DNA of 20,277 nt from an uncultured Synergistaceae bacterium. Its GTDB lineage: Bacteria > Synergistota > Synergistia > Synergistales > Dethiosulfovibrionaceae. Shown here one piece after another: positions 1 to 6,079 of the stretch (positions are counted from its first letter, which is position 1; each line of letters begins with the position of its first letter). The stretch covers positions 1-20,277 of the forward strand of contig CABTYW010000035.1 in NCBI GenBank assembly GCA_902489135.1. The letters are read 5' to 3'. The position numbers were made by a program, and so were the translations under genes. Below the pieces are notes generated by a model, which was not told the DNA's origin, searched no databases, and saw nothing but the letters and a program-made list of their open reading frames with translations.

Positions 1-135
1 GATGGACGCCACGATGGTGGACAGCAGCGACACCAGCAGCGTGGTATAGACGCTGTTCATAATGAGCCGGTTGGAGAGAAGGGACTCGTACCACTTCAGG
101 GAGAAGCCCTTCCACACGCTGGAGCTGGTGCCGGG
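1..135 (-). pseudogene. potC: Internal fragment of PotC-like ABC transporter permease (spermidine/putrescine type)
   Basis: Read on the - strand from about base 125 down to base 1, one frame is open and gives a peptide containing WKGFSLKWYESLLSNR followed by a hydrophobic stretch (VYTTLLVSLLSTIVAS). This matches the region of PotC/PotI-type permeases just after the first membrane helix, where family members read W-x-G-F-T-x-x-W-Y and then enter the second helix. The frame runs off the window, so the rest of the gene may lie to the left. The homology stops around bases 120-135, where phage tail-fibre sequence in the opposite orientation takes over. The fragment therefore ends at a junction and lacks its own N-terminus. 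The permease identity is fairly sure. Whether the junction is a real rearrangement or an assembly join cannot be told here. Confidence 0.65.
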
Positions 136-1078
136 GAGCAATATTACCATTACGCCGGACGCGGCGAACGACAAATTGACAATAGCGCTGCCGCCAACGA
201 TTAGTGCAAACACGTCAGGGGATGCGGCAACCTGCAACGGCTGCGGGCGAGTGGTACCAACCGAACTGACTGATGACAATGCCATGTCACATCTTGAAAG
301 CGGTTTTTACAGAACTGATGGTAATGCGACCGAGGGCGGCGCGGGAGGGCGTAAATTTTCGGCTATTATTCAGACTATGCGAGGTCGAACCCAGGGGGGA
401 CGCATTATTTTTGGTGTTTGGTCGGATAATACGAAGCCCGATGTAAGAGCTCAAGCATTCAACGGTGAGTGGGGGCCGTTGAATTCTTTTGTGCTTCAAG
501 GCGACACGTTTACCGGCACCGTGAACGGCAATGCCGCATCGGCCACGAGACTGCAAACGGGGCGAACCATCAACGGGGTTATGTTTGACGGGACGGGGAA
601 CATCAACATCTCCGCCCCCGCCAACGGAGGAACTTCCGCCGCCTGCTCAGGCAATGCCGCGACGGCCACGAGGCTGTCTCCGGGGGCAAAAATCAACGGA
701 GTGAATTTTAACGGCGCCGGGAACATCACGATTACTGCCGCGGCCAACGGAGGGACTTCCGCTGCCTGCTCAGGCAACGCCGCGACGGCGACGCGGTTAC
801 AAACGGCGCGAGCCATTGTCATTCGACATTATTCTGCGTATGTACAAAGCAGCGGTGTTGTGGGGCGAACCTATGAGCAGGGATCTGTGAATTTCAATGG
901 CACGGGAAATGTCACGATTAACGTGGGGTGCGCGTCAGGCTGCGCGACGACCTGCGTTTCAGGCTGCGCCAACAGTTGCGTCGGCAGTTGCACCGGCAGT
1001 TGTAGCGGCGGTTGCGGCGGTGGTTGCGGCAACGGTTGCCGCAGTTCTTGCAGCAATAGTTGCAGCAGTGACAACTAA
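62..1078 (+). CDS. Phage tail-fibre-like protein with C-terminal twelve-cysteine CXXX repeat, 5' end chimeric
   Basis: The frame encodes up to 338 residues. From about residue 24 it reads like phage tail fibres: GSNITITPDAANDKL, then repeated modules of the type GNAATATRL...INGV.F.G.GNITI, seen in many tail-fibre and receptor-binding stalks. Residues 289-338 are a low-complexity Gly/Ser tail with Cys at 290 and every fourth residue up to 334, twelve in all, ending SSDN. Such CXXX tracts resemble substrates of radical SAM maturases, and a radical SAM/SPASM gene lies two genes downstream. The start at 62 is doubtful: it has no ribosome binding site, and residues 1-20 are antisense to a permease fragment, so the real N-terminus is probably missing. 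It is the first gene of the + strand phage block and is followed after 12 bases by an unknown gene. The likely role is virion host recognition at the tail tip; the Cys tail function is inference. Confidence 0.75.
   Translation: MSRLERRDSYHFREKPFHTLELVPGSNITITPDAANDKLTIALPPTISANTSGDAATCNGCGRVVPTELTDDNAMSHLESGFYRTDGNATEGGAGGRKFSAIIQTMRGRTQGGRIIFGVWSDNTKPDVRAQAFNGEWGPLNSFVLQGDTFTGTVNGNAASATRLQTGRTINGVMFDGTGNINISAPANGGTSAACSGNAATATRLSPGAKINGVNFNGAGNITITAAANGGTSAACSGNAATATRLQTARAIVIRHYSAYVQSSGVVGRTYEQGSVNFNGTGNVTINVGCASGCATTCVSGCANSCVGSCTGSCSGGCGGGCGNGCRSSCSNSCSSDN
527..895 (+). repeat. Tail-fibre stalk repeat, 123-bp period
   Basis: Three in-frame modules begin at 527, 650 and 773, each opening with codons for GNAA and spaced exactly 123 bases (41 residues). 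Units one and two share NGGTSAACS at their ends, so each repeat contributes one further Cys. The third unit diverges after its first ~15 residues, with an insert before the closing NFNGTGNVTI motif. Modular repeats like this are usual in tail-fibre shafts. Confidence 0.8.
926..1075 (+). repeat. CXXX repeat tail (twelve Cys at four-residue spacing)
   Basis: Codons at 929 and then every 12 bases through 1061 are all TGC or TGT, giving twelve Cys without a single spacing error. The three residues between them are small (Gly, Ser, Ala, Thr, Val, Asn), with one Arg near the end. The periodicity is at protein level; the intervening codons vary, which argues for selection on Cys spacing and not simple DNA slippage alone. 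Confidence 0.9.
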
Positions 1079-1090
1079 GGGGGCCTTTAA

Positions 1091-1885
1091 ATGATTGAAA
1101 ACAGCTTTTACCATCAGCTCCATCGTTACGGCTTTCCTGCCAACGCAACGAACTTCAAGAACGTATTCCACACTCTGACGGCATCGGACGGGGACAAGCG
1201 CTTTTACATCGGCGGCGATCCTGACAAAGTGAGGGTTTCTCAACCGGACTCCATGGGAACTGCACTCATGGACGGAAACATTATGGTTGACGTTATGGCT
1301 CAGGAGATTGGCGGCATTGACGAAACCTACCTTGCCACGCCGATTATCGGTAAGGACGTCTACGCGCCGTTGTTCGGCTGCGGGTATTATCTCTACACCG
1401 GGCACGAACTGAAATACAAAGTGCTTAATGTCGGGGAATTACCGTCCCCTGAGGAGACGCGATATGTCAAAGTTGAGTTTTCAACGGAGGGGACGGTTGC
1501 CGACCTGATCCGACATTGCTGGTGGTACGCCTATGACTGGCACGTTGACAAATTCCTGCTTCTGCCCGACGAGGGACGGCTGGCAAATTTGATGCGCTAT
1601 CGGTTGCAAGTGGCGACGTTGCGCATCGGCGGTACGGCGGAAGACCGACTGGCGGACTATGGGCGCGTTATCGCTTTCTTGCTCTCGAAGGTGCAGCTTT
1701 CCGACGCTGAGCGGTCAATCCTTGCGCCGTTCATCGATCAGGCGCCTGACCACGGTACGCTTGCGGCCATTGCGGACAAGGAAGCGGAAATCCGACGTTT
1801 GGTGCGAAAAGCCCATGAAACGCCCCTTGAGTTTATGATCGAGCAGCATTACGACCCGAGGGCGCAAAATGCAAACGGGGATTAA
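1091..1885 (+). CDS. Unknown 264-residue phage protein between tail fibre and radical SAM enzyme
   Basis: I do not recognise this protein. It starts at an ATG preceded by a GGGGG stretch about 7 bases upstream, directly after the tail-fibre stop, and its last 17 bases overlap the radical SAM start at 1869. The sequence looks soluble, with no signal peptide or membrane helix. Visible features are an aromatic-rich N-terminal half (GCGYYLYTG, then HCWWYAYDWHVDKFLLLP near the middle) and a helical, charged C-terminal third. Its position between the CXXX tail fibre and the SPASM enzyme, with overlap to the latter, suggests it works with one of them, for example as a chaperone, peptide-recognition partner or second tail component. 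That is inference from neighbourhood only. Confidence 0.8.
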   Translation: MIENSFYHQLHRYGFPANATNFKNVFHTLTASDGDKRFYIGGDPDKVRVSQPDSMGTALMDGNIMVDVMAQEIGGIDETYLATPIIGKDVYAPLFGCGYYLYTGHELKYKVLNVGELPSPEETRYVKVEFSTEGTVADLIRHCWWYAYDWHVDKFLLLPDEGRLANLMRYRLQVATLRIGGTAEDRLADYGRVIAFLLSKVQLSDAERSILAPFIDQAPDHGTLAAIADKEAEIRRLVRKAHETPLEFMIEQHYDPRAQNANGD

Positions 1886-3044
1886 AACGCTCTGGGGCGG
1901 CTACGAGATCCTCACGAACACTGACTGCAATCTGCGCTGCACGTACTGCTTCGAACATAAAAAAGCTCCGGGGGTGAATTCCCCGGAGCTGTGCCGCTCT
2001 TTTCTGGAAGCGATGTTTCGGCGCGATTACGAGATACGGAAAAAGCCGCTCGACCTGCCGCCCGTGATCGATCTGATCGGCGGCGAGTCCCTGATCCACC
2101 CCGAGCTGGTCGAGAGTATCTGCGAAACGGCGGACGAGCTCTGCCGCCGCTACGGCGTGAAAGCTCCTTTTCTGGCGTCGGTGTCGACCAACGGCACGAC
2201 GCTCAACGTTCCAGCGGTACGAAAACTGGTTGAGCGTTGGAAAGGACATTTCAACCTTGGCTTCTCCATCGACGGCACGAAGGATGTCCACGACGCCTGT
2301 CGCGTCGATGCGCTCGGACGCGGCAGTTACGACGAGGCCGTGCGGGGGCTGAGATGGGCGCAGGGCGTGCTGCCGCCGTGCCGCATCAGCGTCAAAGCGA
2401 CGTATACGCACGCCACGATCGACCGCTATGCGGAGGGGGTGATCAACCTGATCTTGCTCGGTTTCAAATACATCGCCGCCAATACGGTGTTCGAAGAGGA
2501 CTGGCTGCCGGAAGAAGCCCCCGTCATCGACAGTCAGCTTATCCGGGTGGCGGACTACCTTGTCGAGCACGATCTGGTGAAGTCCGTGTTTGTGGCGCAG
2601 ATCAACCCCGCGGGGATCGATCCGCGGAAATTCTTCCTGCCGCACGTGAAAACCCGTAACCACTGCGGCAGCTGTACCCATATGCGCTGTCTCGGATTGC
2701 GCGGCGAGGTATACGGTTGTCACCGCTTTTGCACGATGCAGCGTCCCATCGCCATCGGACATATGGACGGCAACGATCTTGTGATCACGAATCGGCCGCT
2801 GATCCGCGAGGTGGCGTCGCAATGGCGCCATTGGCCGGAACGGTGCCGGCGGTGCGGCATTTCGGGATATTGCTCGTCGTGTTCGGCCGCGCCCTACGAC
2901 CAGAGTCCCGACGATCCGCAGGCGTACCTCGACCGGCGCAGTCAGTGCGGCTGGACGATCGCTACGGTGACTGCCCGCGAATATCTCAAGCTGAAGCTGG
3001 AAGAGCGGGAGAACAATGACAAAGCACAGGAGGCGGTTGTATGA
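1869..3044 (+). CDS. Radical SAM/SPASM-domain enzyme, probable peptide or protein maturase
   Basis: The 391-residue protein carries the radical SAM cluster motif CxxxCxxC at C20, C24 and C27 (DCNLRCTYCFE), followed by a GGES-like SAM-binding segment (LIGGESLIHPE) and SIDG. The C-terminal part has a textbook SPASM pattern for auxiliary 4Fe-4S clusters: C269-x9-G279-x4-C284, then C326-x2-C329-x5-C335-x2-C338 and C360. Characterised enzymes of this class install thioether or C-C crosslinks in ribosomal peptides or act as anaerobic sulfatase maturases. It overlaps the unknown gene upstream by 17 bases and shares ATGA with the endolysin downstream, so it is translated as part of the phage late block. 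The likeliest substrate is the CXXX tail two genes upstream; no separate short precursor peptide is visible. Family call is strong; the substrate is inference. Confidence 0.9.
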   Translation: MQTGIKTLWGGYEILTNTDCNLRCTYCFEHKKAPGVNSPELCRSFLEAMFRRDYEIRKKPLDLPPVIDLIGGESLIHPELVESICETADELCRRYGVKAPFLASVSTNGTTLNVPAVRKLVERWKGHFNLGFSIDGTKDVHDACRVDALGRGSYDEAVRGLRWAQGVLPPCRISVKATYTHATIDRYAEGVINLILLGFKYIAANTVFEEDWLPEEAPVIDSQLIRVADYLVEHDLVKSVFVAQINPAGIDPRKFFLPHVKTRNHCGSCTHMRCLGLRGEVYGCHRFCTMQRPIAIGHMDGNDLVITNRPLIREVASQWRHWPERCRRCGISGYCSSCSAAPYDQSPDDPQAYLDRRSQCGWTIATVTAREYLKLKLEERENNDKAQEAVV

Positions 3045-3589
3045 GCAATTGGGATAAATCTGTGGCGTTTGTACTGCGCGCCGAGGGAGGCTGCAGCGAC
3101 CACCCCGGCGACAGAGGCGGCAGGACCAACCTGGGCGTCACGTCGGGCACCCTGAGCAGGGCGCGCGCCGCCGGGATCGTCGACGCTTCCGACGTCACGG
3201 CTCTGACGAGAGCGGATGCCGGGAAGATCTACAAGGTCATGTACTGGGAGGCGTCCAAAGCCGACCGCATGCCGTGGCCTTTGTGCCTGCTGCACTTCGA
3301 CGCCGCGGTCAACCACGGCGTTGGCGGCGCGGGAAAGCTTTTGCAGCGGGCGCTCAACTCGCTCCGCCATGCGGAGCTTAAAGTCGACGGAGCTGTAGGC
3401 TCACGCACATTGTCTGCTCTCGACGAGGTCTTGAAGACGCTCAGCGTCGAGACGCTCTGCGAGGAGTATCTTGACGAGCGCCAGGCGTTTTACGATCGGA
3501 TCGTGCGAAATGCTTCGTCGCAGAAGGTCTTTTACAAGGGCTGGATGAACCGCCTGGAGAAATTGAGAAAAGTGGTGCGGGCAAGATGA
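3041..3589 (+). CDS. Phage endolysin, glycoside hydrolase family 108 type
   Basis: The 182-residue protein begins WDKSVAFVLRAEGG, the N-terminal catalytic signature of GH108 lysozyme-like endolysins, with E15 of the EGG motif as the expected catalytic acid; the following DHPGD/GGRTNLGVT segment is also typical. The second half (KVDGAVGSRTLSAL onward) matches the C-terminal peptidoglycan-binding domain usually attached. Length is normal for the family. There is no signal peptide, so release should depend on a holin. A good ribosome binding site (AGGAGG, 3028-3033) sits 7 bases before the ATG, which overlaps the radical SAM stop as ATGA. It starts the lysis cassette. Confidence 0.92.
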   Translation: MSNWDKSVAFVLRAEGGCSDHPGDRGGRTNLGVTSGTLSRARAAGIVDASDVTALTRADAGKIYKVMYWEASKADRMPWPLCLLHFDAAVNHGVGGAGKLLQRALNSLRHAELKVDGAVGSRTLSALDEVLKTLSVETLCEEYLDERQAFYDRIVRNASSQKVFYKGWMNRLEKLRKVVRAR

Positions 3590-3726
3590 GATACGTCATG
3601 GACTTTTTGGTGGCGGCCATCGGTACGAAGCTTGCCATACTCGCGTCGCATCCGCTGGGGGCGGTGCTGATCTTCGTCGGCGTCGGTTTTTATATCGGCT
3701 GCCGGATAGCGTCGCCGTGGAGGTGA
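3586..3726 (+). CDS. Small single-span membrane protein, lysis-associated
   Basis: A 46-residue frame starts at the ATG overlapping the endolysin stop (ATGA at 3586-3589) and ends four bases before the next gene. It has a short hydrophobic N-terminal part and a clear hydrophobic stretch (GAVLIFVGVGFYIGC) followed by a basic end. Tight coupling on both sides supports it as a real gene. It could be a small holin, antiholin or other lysis accessory; the sequence does not decide which. Confidence 0.6.
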   Translation: MRYVMDFLVAAIGTKLAILASHPLGAVLIFVGVGFYIGCRIASPWR

Positions 3727-3730
3727 GACC

Positions 3731-4105
3731 ATGGACGCGATATGGCGCGCCCTCAGACAGGCCCAGATGGCTGTCTATGTCGTGCTCTGCATGGCTTGTG
3801 CCGTGTTTGGTACTCGTCTCAAGTGGATGACGCACGACACCAGCTCCGAGGAGTACGACCGTCGGAAATACGTGGCCGGCATCTGGCTCGCCGTCGGCGC
3901 CGGGCTAGTCATCGGTCTGATCGGGCACGGCGTACACGTCAACAACAGTCTGCTGATGGGCATGTCGATCATCGCCGGATACGCCGGCGGGAAAAAGTTT
4001 CTGGATTGGACGCTATCGCTTACGAAAAAGCACGTCGAGAGTCTCGACGCCGGCGACATCGCCAAGAAGGTATTTGATAAGGTGAGCAAAGATGACAAGA
4101 ACTGA
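3731..4105 (+). CDS. Holin-like membrane protein
   Basis: The 124-residue product has about three hydrophobic segments (near residues 12-28, 47-64 and 70-85) and a charged, Lys-rich C-terminal tail, a layout common among holins. It sits between the endolysin and the spanin-like genes, where tailed phages often encode the holin. It overlaps the next gene by 14 bases. I do not recognise a specific holin family, so the assignment rests on topology and position. Confidence 0.65.
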   Translation: MDAIWRALRQAQMAVYVVLCMACAVFGTRLKWMTHDTSSEEYDRRKYVAGIWLAVGAGLVIGLIGHGVHVNNSLLMGMSIIAGYAGGKKFLDWTLSLTKKHVESLDAGDIAKKVFDKVSKDDKN

Positions 4106-4400
4106 TCTGCTTAACCGCCGCTGGTTGTACGTACTGGCGGCGGTTATGTTTATCGCTCTGCTGGCGGTGTGGTACTGGCACAGTTACAGCGGACGTGACG
4201 AGACGGACGCCGTGATTGACCGTCTGCGCCAGAGCGCTGCCACTTTAGAGCGTCGGGCGGATGCCATTGTTGACGCGACGGCGCGGAGGGAGGTGACAGC
4301 TCGTGCTCATGTCAAAAAGAGGCTGGATGACTTGCCTGCTGACCGCCTCGTTGCTGCTCTCGACGCTCTGCTGGCAGAGTATCGCGCAGGAGGACGTTAA
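4092..4400 (+). CDS. Rz-like inner-membrane spanin candidate
   Basis: The 102-residue protein has a positively charged start, one N-terminal membrane helix (YVLAAVMFIALLAVWYW) and then a hydrophilic, helix-rich region with Arg/Glu/Ala repeats, as in i-spanins whose periplasmic coiled coil bridges to an outer-membrane partner. Its 3' third is overlapped in another frame by the next gene, the same embedded arrangement seen for Rz/Rz1. No sequence-level family match is claimed. A second spanin component fits an outer-membrane host. Confidence 0.6.
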   Translation: MTRTDLLNRRWLYVLAAVMFIALLAVWYWHSYSGRDETDAVIDRLRQSAATLERRADAIVDATARREVTARAHVKKRLDDLPADRLVAALDALLAEYRAGGR

Positions 4401-4683
4401 GCGTGTCTCCGGAGGTTATCTGCTAAGCGAGCAGGCGATGCGTGACACGGTAACTGGATGGCAGAGCGATCATGCGGCTGTCATGGTGTTACGCCAGGGG
4501 ATCGATGATCTGCAAAGAGAGATCCAGTTACAGGCTGAAGATACCCAGCAGCAGTTAGCCGAATTGAAGCGGGAACTGACAGCAGAGCGCAAGAGATATG
4601 CTGCAGCTGTCAGGCGAAGCAAAGGGCAAGGAATTTTGATCGGAGTTATAATTGGGGTTGTGGCTGGAGCAATAGCACATTAG
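4303..4683 (+). CDS. Spanin-like protein with N-terminal signal and C-terminal membrane helix
   Basis: GTG at 4303 is chosen because GGAGGGAGG (4285-4293) lies 9 bases upstream; an in-frame ATG at 4309 is the alternative. The 126-residue product has a signal-like N-terminus (LLTASLLLSTLCWQSIAQ) with a Cys in a weak lipobox context (Leu, not Gly/Ala, precedes it), a long coiled-coil middle (Gln/Glu/Arg-rich) and a C-terminal hydrophobic helix (GILIGVIIGVVAGAIA). If the Cys is lipidated this is the architecture of a unimolecular u-spanin; otherwise it is a tail-anchored coiled-coil protein. It overlaps the preceding spanin candidate by 98 bases in a different frame. Confidence 0.6.
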   Translation: MLMSKRGWMTCLLTASLLLSTLCWQSIAQEDVKRVSGGYLLSEQAMRDTVTGWQSDHAAVMVLRQGIDDLQREIQLQAEDTQQQLAELKRELTAERKRYAAAVRRSKGQGILIGVIIGVVAGAIAH

Positions 4684-4686
4684 TGC

Positions 4687-4708
4687 AGTACTCATAATAG
4701 TACTCATA
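4687..4708. repeat. Tandem 10-bp direct repeat next to att site
   Basis: AGTACTCATA occurs at 4687-4696 and again at 4699-4708, two bases apart, about 40 bases before the putative attachment core. Short direct repeats beside att cores can be integrase or excisionase arm sites. Only the repeat itself is seen; the role is a guess. Confidence 0.4.
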
Positions 4709-4749
4709 GAAAACAAAAGCATGTGAATACTGGTTTTAAATGATATTTA

Positions 4750-4769
4750 AAGTCCCCTCTCTCGCACCA
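4750..4769 (+). other. attR: Putative prophage attachment site: 3' end of a tRNA-Leu gene
   Basis: AAGTCCCCTCTCTCGCACCA matches the T-loop/T-arm to CCA end of tRNA-Leu genes; for comparison E. coli tRNA-Leu ends with a nearly identical AAGTCCCC...CTCGCACCA. The bases before it do not form the rest of a tRNA, so this is a detached 3' fragment, as left by phage integration into a tRNA gene. It lies directly after the last lysis gene. The intact tRNA-Leu and the integrase would be expected to the left, outside this window. Confidence 0.7.
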
Positions 4770-4818
4770 TTTATTTTGTATATGATTACAAGGTGTTTGT
4801 TTTCGATTCACAACCAAG

Positions 4819-4851
4819 CAGGCCGCGACCTCGCAAGGAGGCTGCGGCCTG
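4819..4851. terminator. GC-rich hairpin at the end of the decayed yafQ
   Basis: CAGGCCGC (4819-4826) pairs with GCGGCCTG (4844-4851), and CCTC/GAGG extends the stem inside around a GCAA-type loop. It lies just beyond the 3' end of the yafQ remnant on the - strand. There is no good T-run on either side, so it is only a possible terminator. Confidence 0.35.
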
Positions 4852-4865
4852 TGGTGTTGTAAATC

Positions 4866-5147
4866 CAAAATTTCCGAATGGCTGCCAAGTCGCGTAAGGA
4901 CGACAAGGTCGATCTCACCGTCTTGAAGACGGCAAAGAAGCGGGAGGTCGGGTGCGGATATGGCACTCGCGATAACCGATTTTGTCGCCTTTGAGCAGGT
5001 GCTACCGGTATTTTGTATCGAGAGGTCTGTCTGACGCCAGGCACTCGACGATGTCAGCGAGTTCCGCTTTGATGACGAAGCGATAGGTGCCTTTGCTTTC
5101 TCCTTTGAGGTGCGTTTGAAAGCGGCGGTGCGCTTAATGGATCGCGT
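4866..5147 (-). pseudogene. yafQ: Decayed YafQ-family mRNA interferase toxin
   Basis: On the - strand three frame-shifted pieces line up with YafQ in order: IKRTAAFKR right at the end of the antitoxin, then ADIVECLASDRPLDTKYR, a TAG stop, HLLKGDKIGYRECHI, and in another frame PDL..., LTRLGSHSEIL. The family reads FKR...LA...PLD.KYRDH.L.G...YRECHI.PD...L.R.GSHSELF. An in-frame stop replaces the Asp of YRDH, at least two frameshifts are needed, and the expected start position reads ACG. The gene is dead. It overlaps the end of the dinJ remnant, the normal order for a dinJ-yafQ operon, where the toxin is a ribosome-dependent RNase. Confidence 0.65.
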
Positions 5148-5396
5148 TCAGTTCGGCCTTCAGTTGCTCCAGTGTCACTTCTTCCGGTTTACCTTCTTCG
5201 GCTTCCCGCATGGCTTCGAGGGGTTCTTTGGATAAAGAGTAATTGGGCTGAAAGGGCAGTCCGCCGGTCTGAACGGTTTGTCTGTAAAAGAGCCTGATGG
5301 CCCGGCCGCTGGTAAGGCCCATCTCCGAAAAGATCGCGCTTCGGCCTGATGTTTTAAATCGGAATCGATGCGTGTGTTGGCGGTGGCGGTCGATAT
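5134..5396 (-). pseudogene. dinJ: Frameshifted RelB/DinJ-family antitoxin
   Basis: The N-terminal part (STATANTRIDSDLKHQAEA) and the C-terminal part (IFSEMGLTSGRAIRLFYRQ, then TGGLPF and an acidic tail to the stop at 5134) lie in different frames. They join cleanly if one CG pair is removed from GCGCG around 5325, giving the standard DinJ reading EAIFSEMGL. The start is also damaged: a good Shine-Dalgarno (AAGGAG, 5406-5411 on the - strand) lies 9 bases from an ATA where ATG is expected. DinJ antitoxins use a ribbon-helix-helix N-terminus to bind their own operator. With the toxin broken as well, the operon is inactive. Confidence 0.75.
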
Positions 5397-5422
5397 TTTT
5401 ATCAGCTCCTTTGCATCATGCA

Positions 5423-5451
5423 ATTGTAAAGCTATGTGCATTACATATCAA
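5423..5451 (-). promoter_or_regulatory. Promoter of the decayed dinJ-yafQ operon
   Basis: On the - strand TTGATA (5446-5451) and TACAAT (5423-5428) are separated by 17 bases and lie just upstream of the dinJ ribosome binding site. Both boxes are near consensus, so the promoter appears better kept than the genes. Confidence 0.6.
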
Positions 5452-5477
5452 AACTGAAGAAAAAGGGGTGATCCGCC

Positions 5478-5669
5478 GTGGCGGAAAAACTCACCGATCG
5501 GCAGACGCGGTTTGTAGATGAATATCTGATTGTTTTCGGTTTTGACAGGGGCGATGGCCGACGCGCGAAAAGCTCCGCCGGCCATCACGTTCCGGCCTTT
5601 GTCGCAATGCGTCATGTGATGCTGTGTACCATGAACGCGTTCCTTTCTTTTGTGATACTTGCAGTATAA
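5478..5669 (+). pseudogene. Truncated phage terminase small subunit start
   Basis: The GTG at 5478 follows an AAGGGG stretch and opens with AEKLTDRQTRFVDEYLI, the N-terminal DNA-binding signature of terminase small subunits (LT.KQ.RFVDEYL...). After about 18 residues the similarity stops abruptly; the rest of the 63-residue frame has no expected NATQAA..AGYS continuation. It is therefore a 5' stub of a packaging gene, divergent from the dinJ-yafQ remnant. The tail from about 5535 to 5690 has no recognisable gene. Confidence 0.6.
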
Positions 5670-5708
5670 CGCAAAATGTAGGGGGCGTTTGAATGGACAC
5701 GAGATTTA

Positions 5709-6040
5709 TTGACCTTTGTCGCTTGGGGACCGGAATTCTCGAACTGGGCACCGGAATTTCAGTGTCCGCTCTGCCGGGAAAGACGAAATCCTCCCAATGG
5801 GGATGCGCATGCGGTCTGCAAACTTTGCCGGGGAACGGCCGTGATTTTGCTGGGGAAGTCTGGGGATGCTGGCGCGGCAGAAGACTTCAAACCCGATGAG
5901 GAAGAAAGTCTCGTTCATGAGCTTTTGCATTTGATTTTCGGCATGGGGCTGTCCCCAAAAGCGCAGACCTCTGTTTTGACCGGGCGATCGACAGGGTCAC
6001 CCGAGGGCTTGTGAAGTTGAAAAGGGGAAAAAGAATAATA
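5709..6040 (+). pseudogene. Frameshifted phage HExxH protein
   Basis: The first frame contains CPLC and CKLC pairs followed by DFKPDEEESLVHELLHLIF, where HELLH is a zinc-metallopeptidase HExxH motif. The stop in that frame comes at 6014, but from about 5949 a different frame reads SADLCFDRAIDRVTRGLVKLKR, similar to the C-termini of small phage proteins of the type VHELLH...AI.R.ARALV. Restoring one G in the run at 5945-5948 joins the two parts. The start is unclear and the C-terminal frame runs into the terminator hairpin without its own stop, so the gene is probably dead. The function of the intact family is unknown to me; the zinc site is inferred from the motif. Confidence 0.45.
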
Positions 6041-6078
6041 ACGAAAAGGCGGGGCCGCAAAGGTCCCGCCTTTTCGTT
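6040..6078 (-). terminator. Rho-independent terminator of the relB-yoeB operon
   Basis: A 14-bp perfect stem AACGAAAAGGCGGG (6040-6053) / CCCGCCTTTTCGTT (6065-6078) with an 11-base loop lies directly after the toxin stop. On the - strand it is followed by TATTATTCTTTTTCC. It may also stop + strand transcription. Confidence 0.75.
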
Positions 6079-6079
6079 A

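Noticed and set aside
1833..2831. Long - strand open frame (332 codons) opposite the radical SAM gene
   Set aside because: It is the antisense shadow of a GC-rich gene; the + strand frame has full radical SAM and SPASM motifs.
4808..5044. - strand frame of 78 codons as a separate gene
   Set aside because: It is one wrong frame through the yafQ remnant; the recognisable pieces lie in the other two frames.
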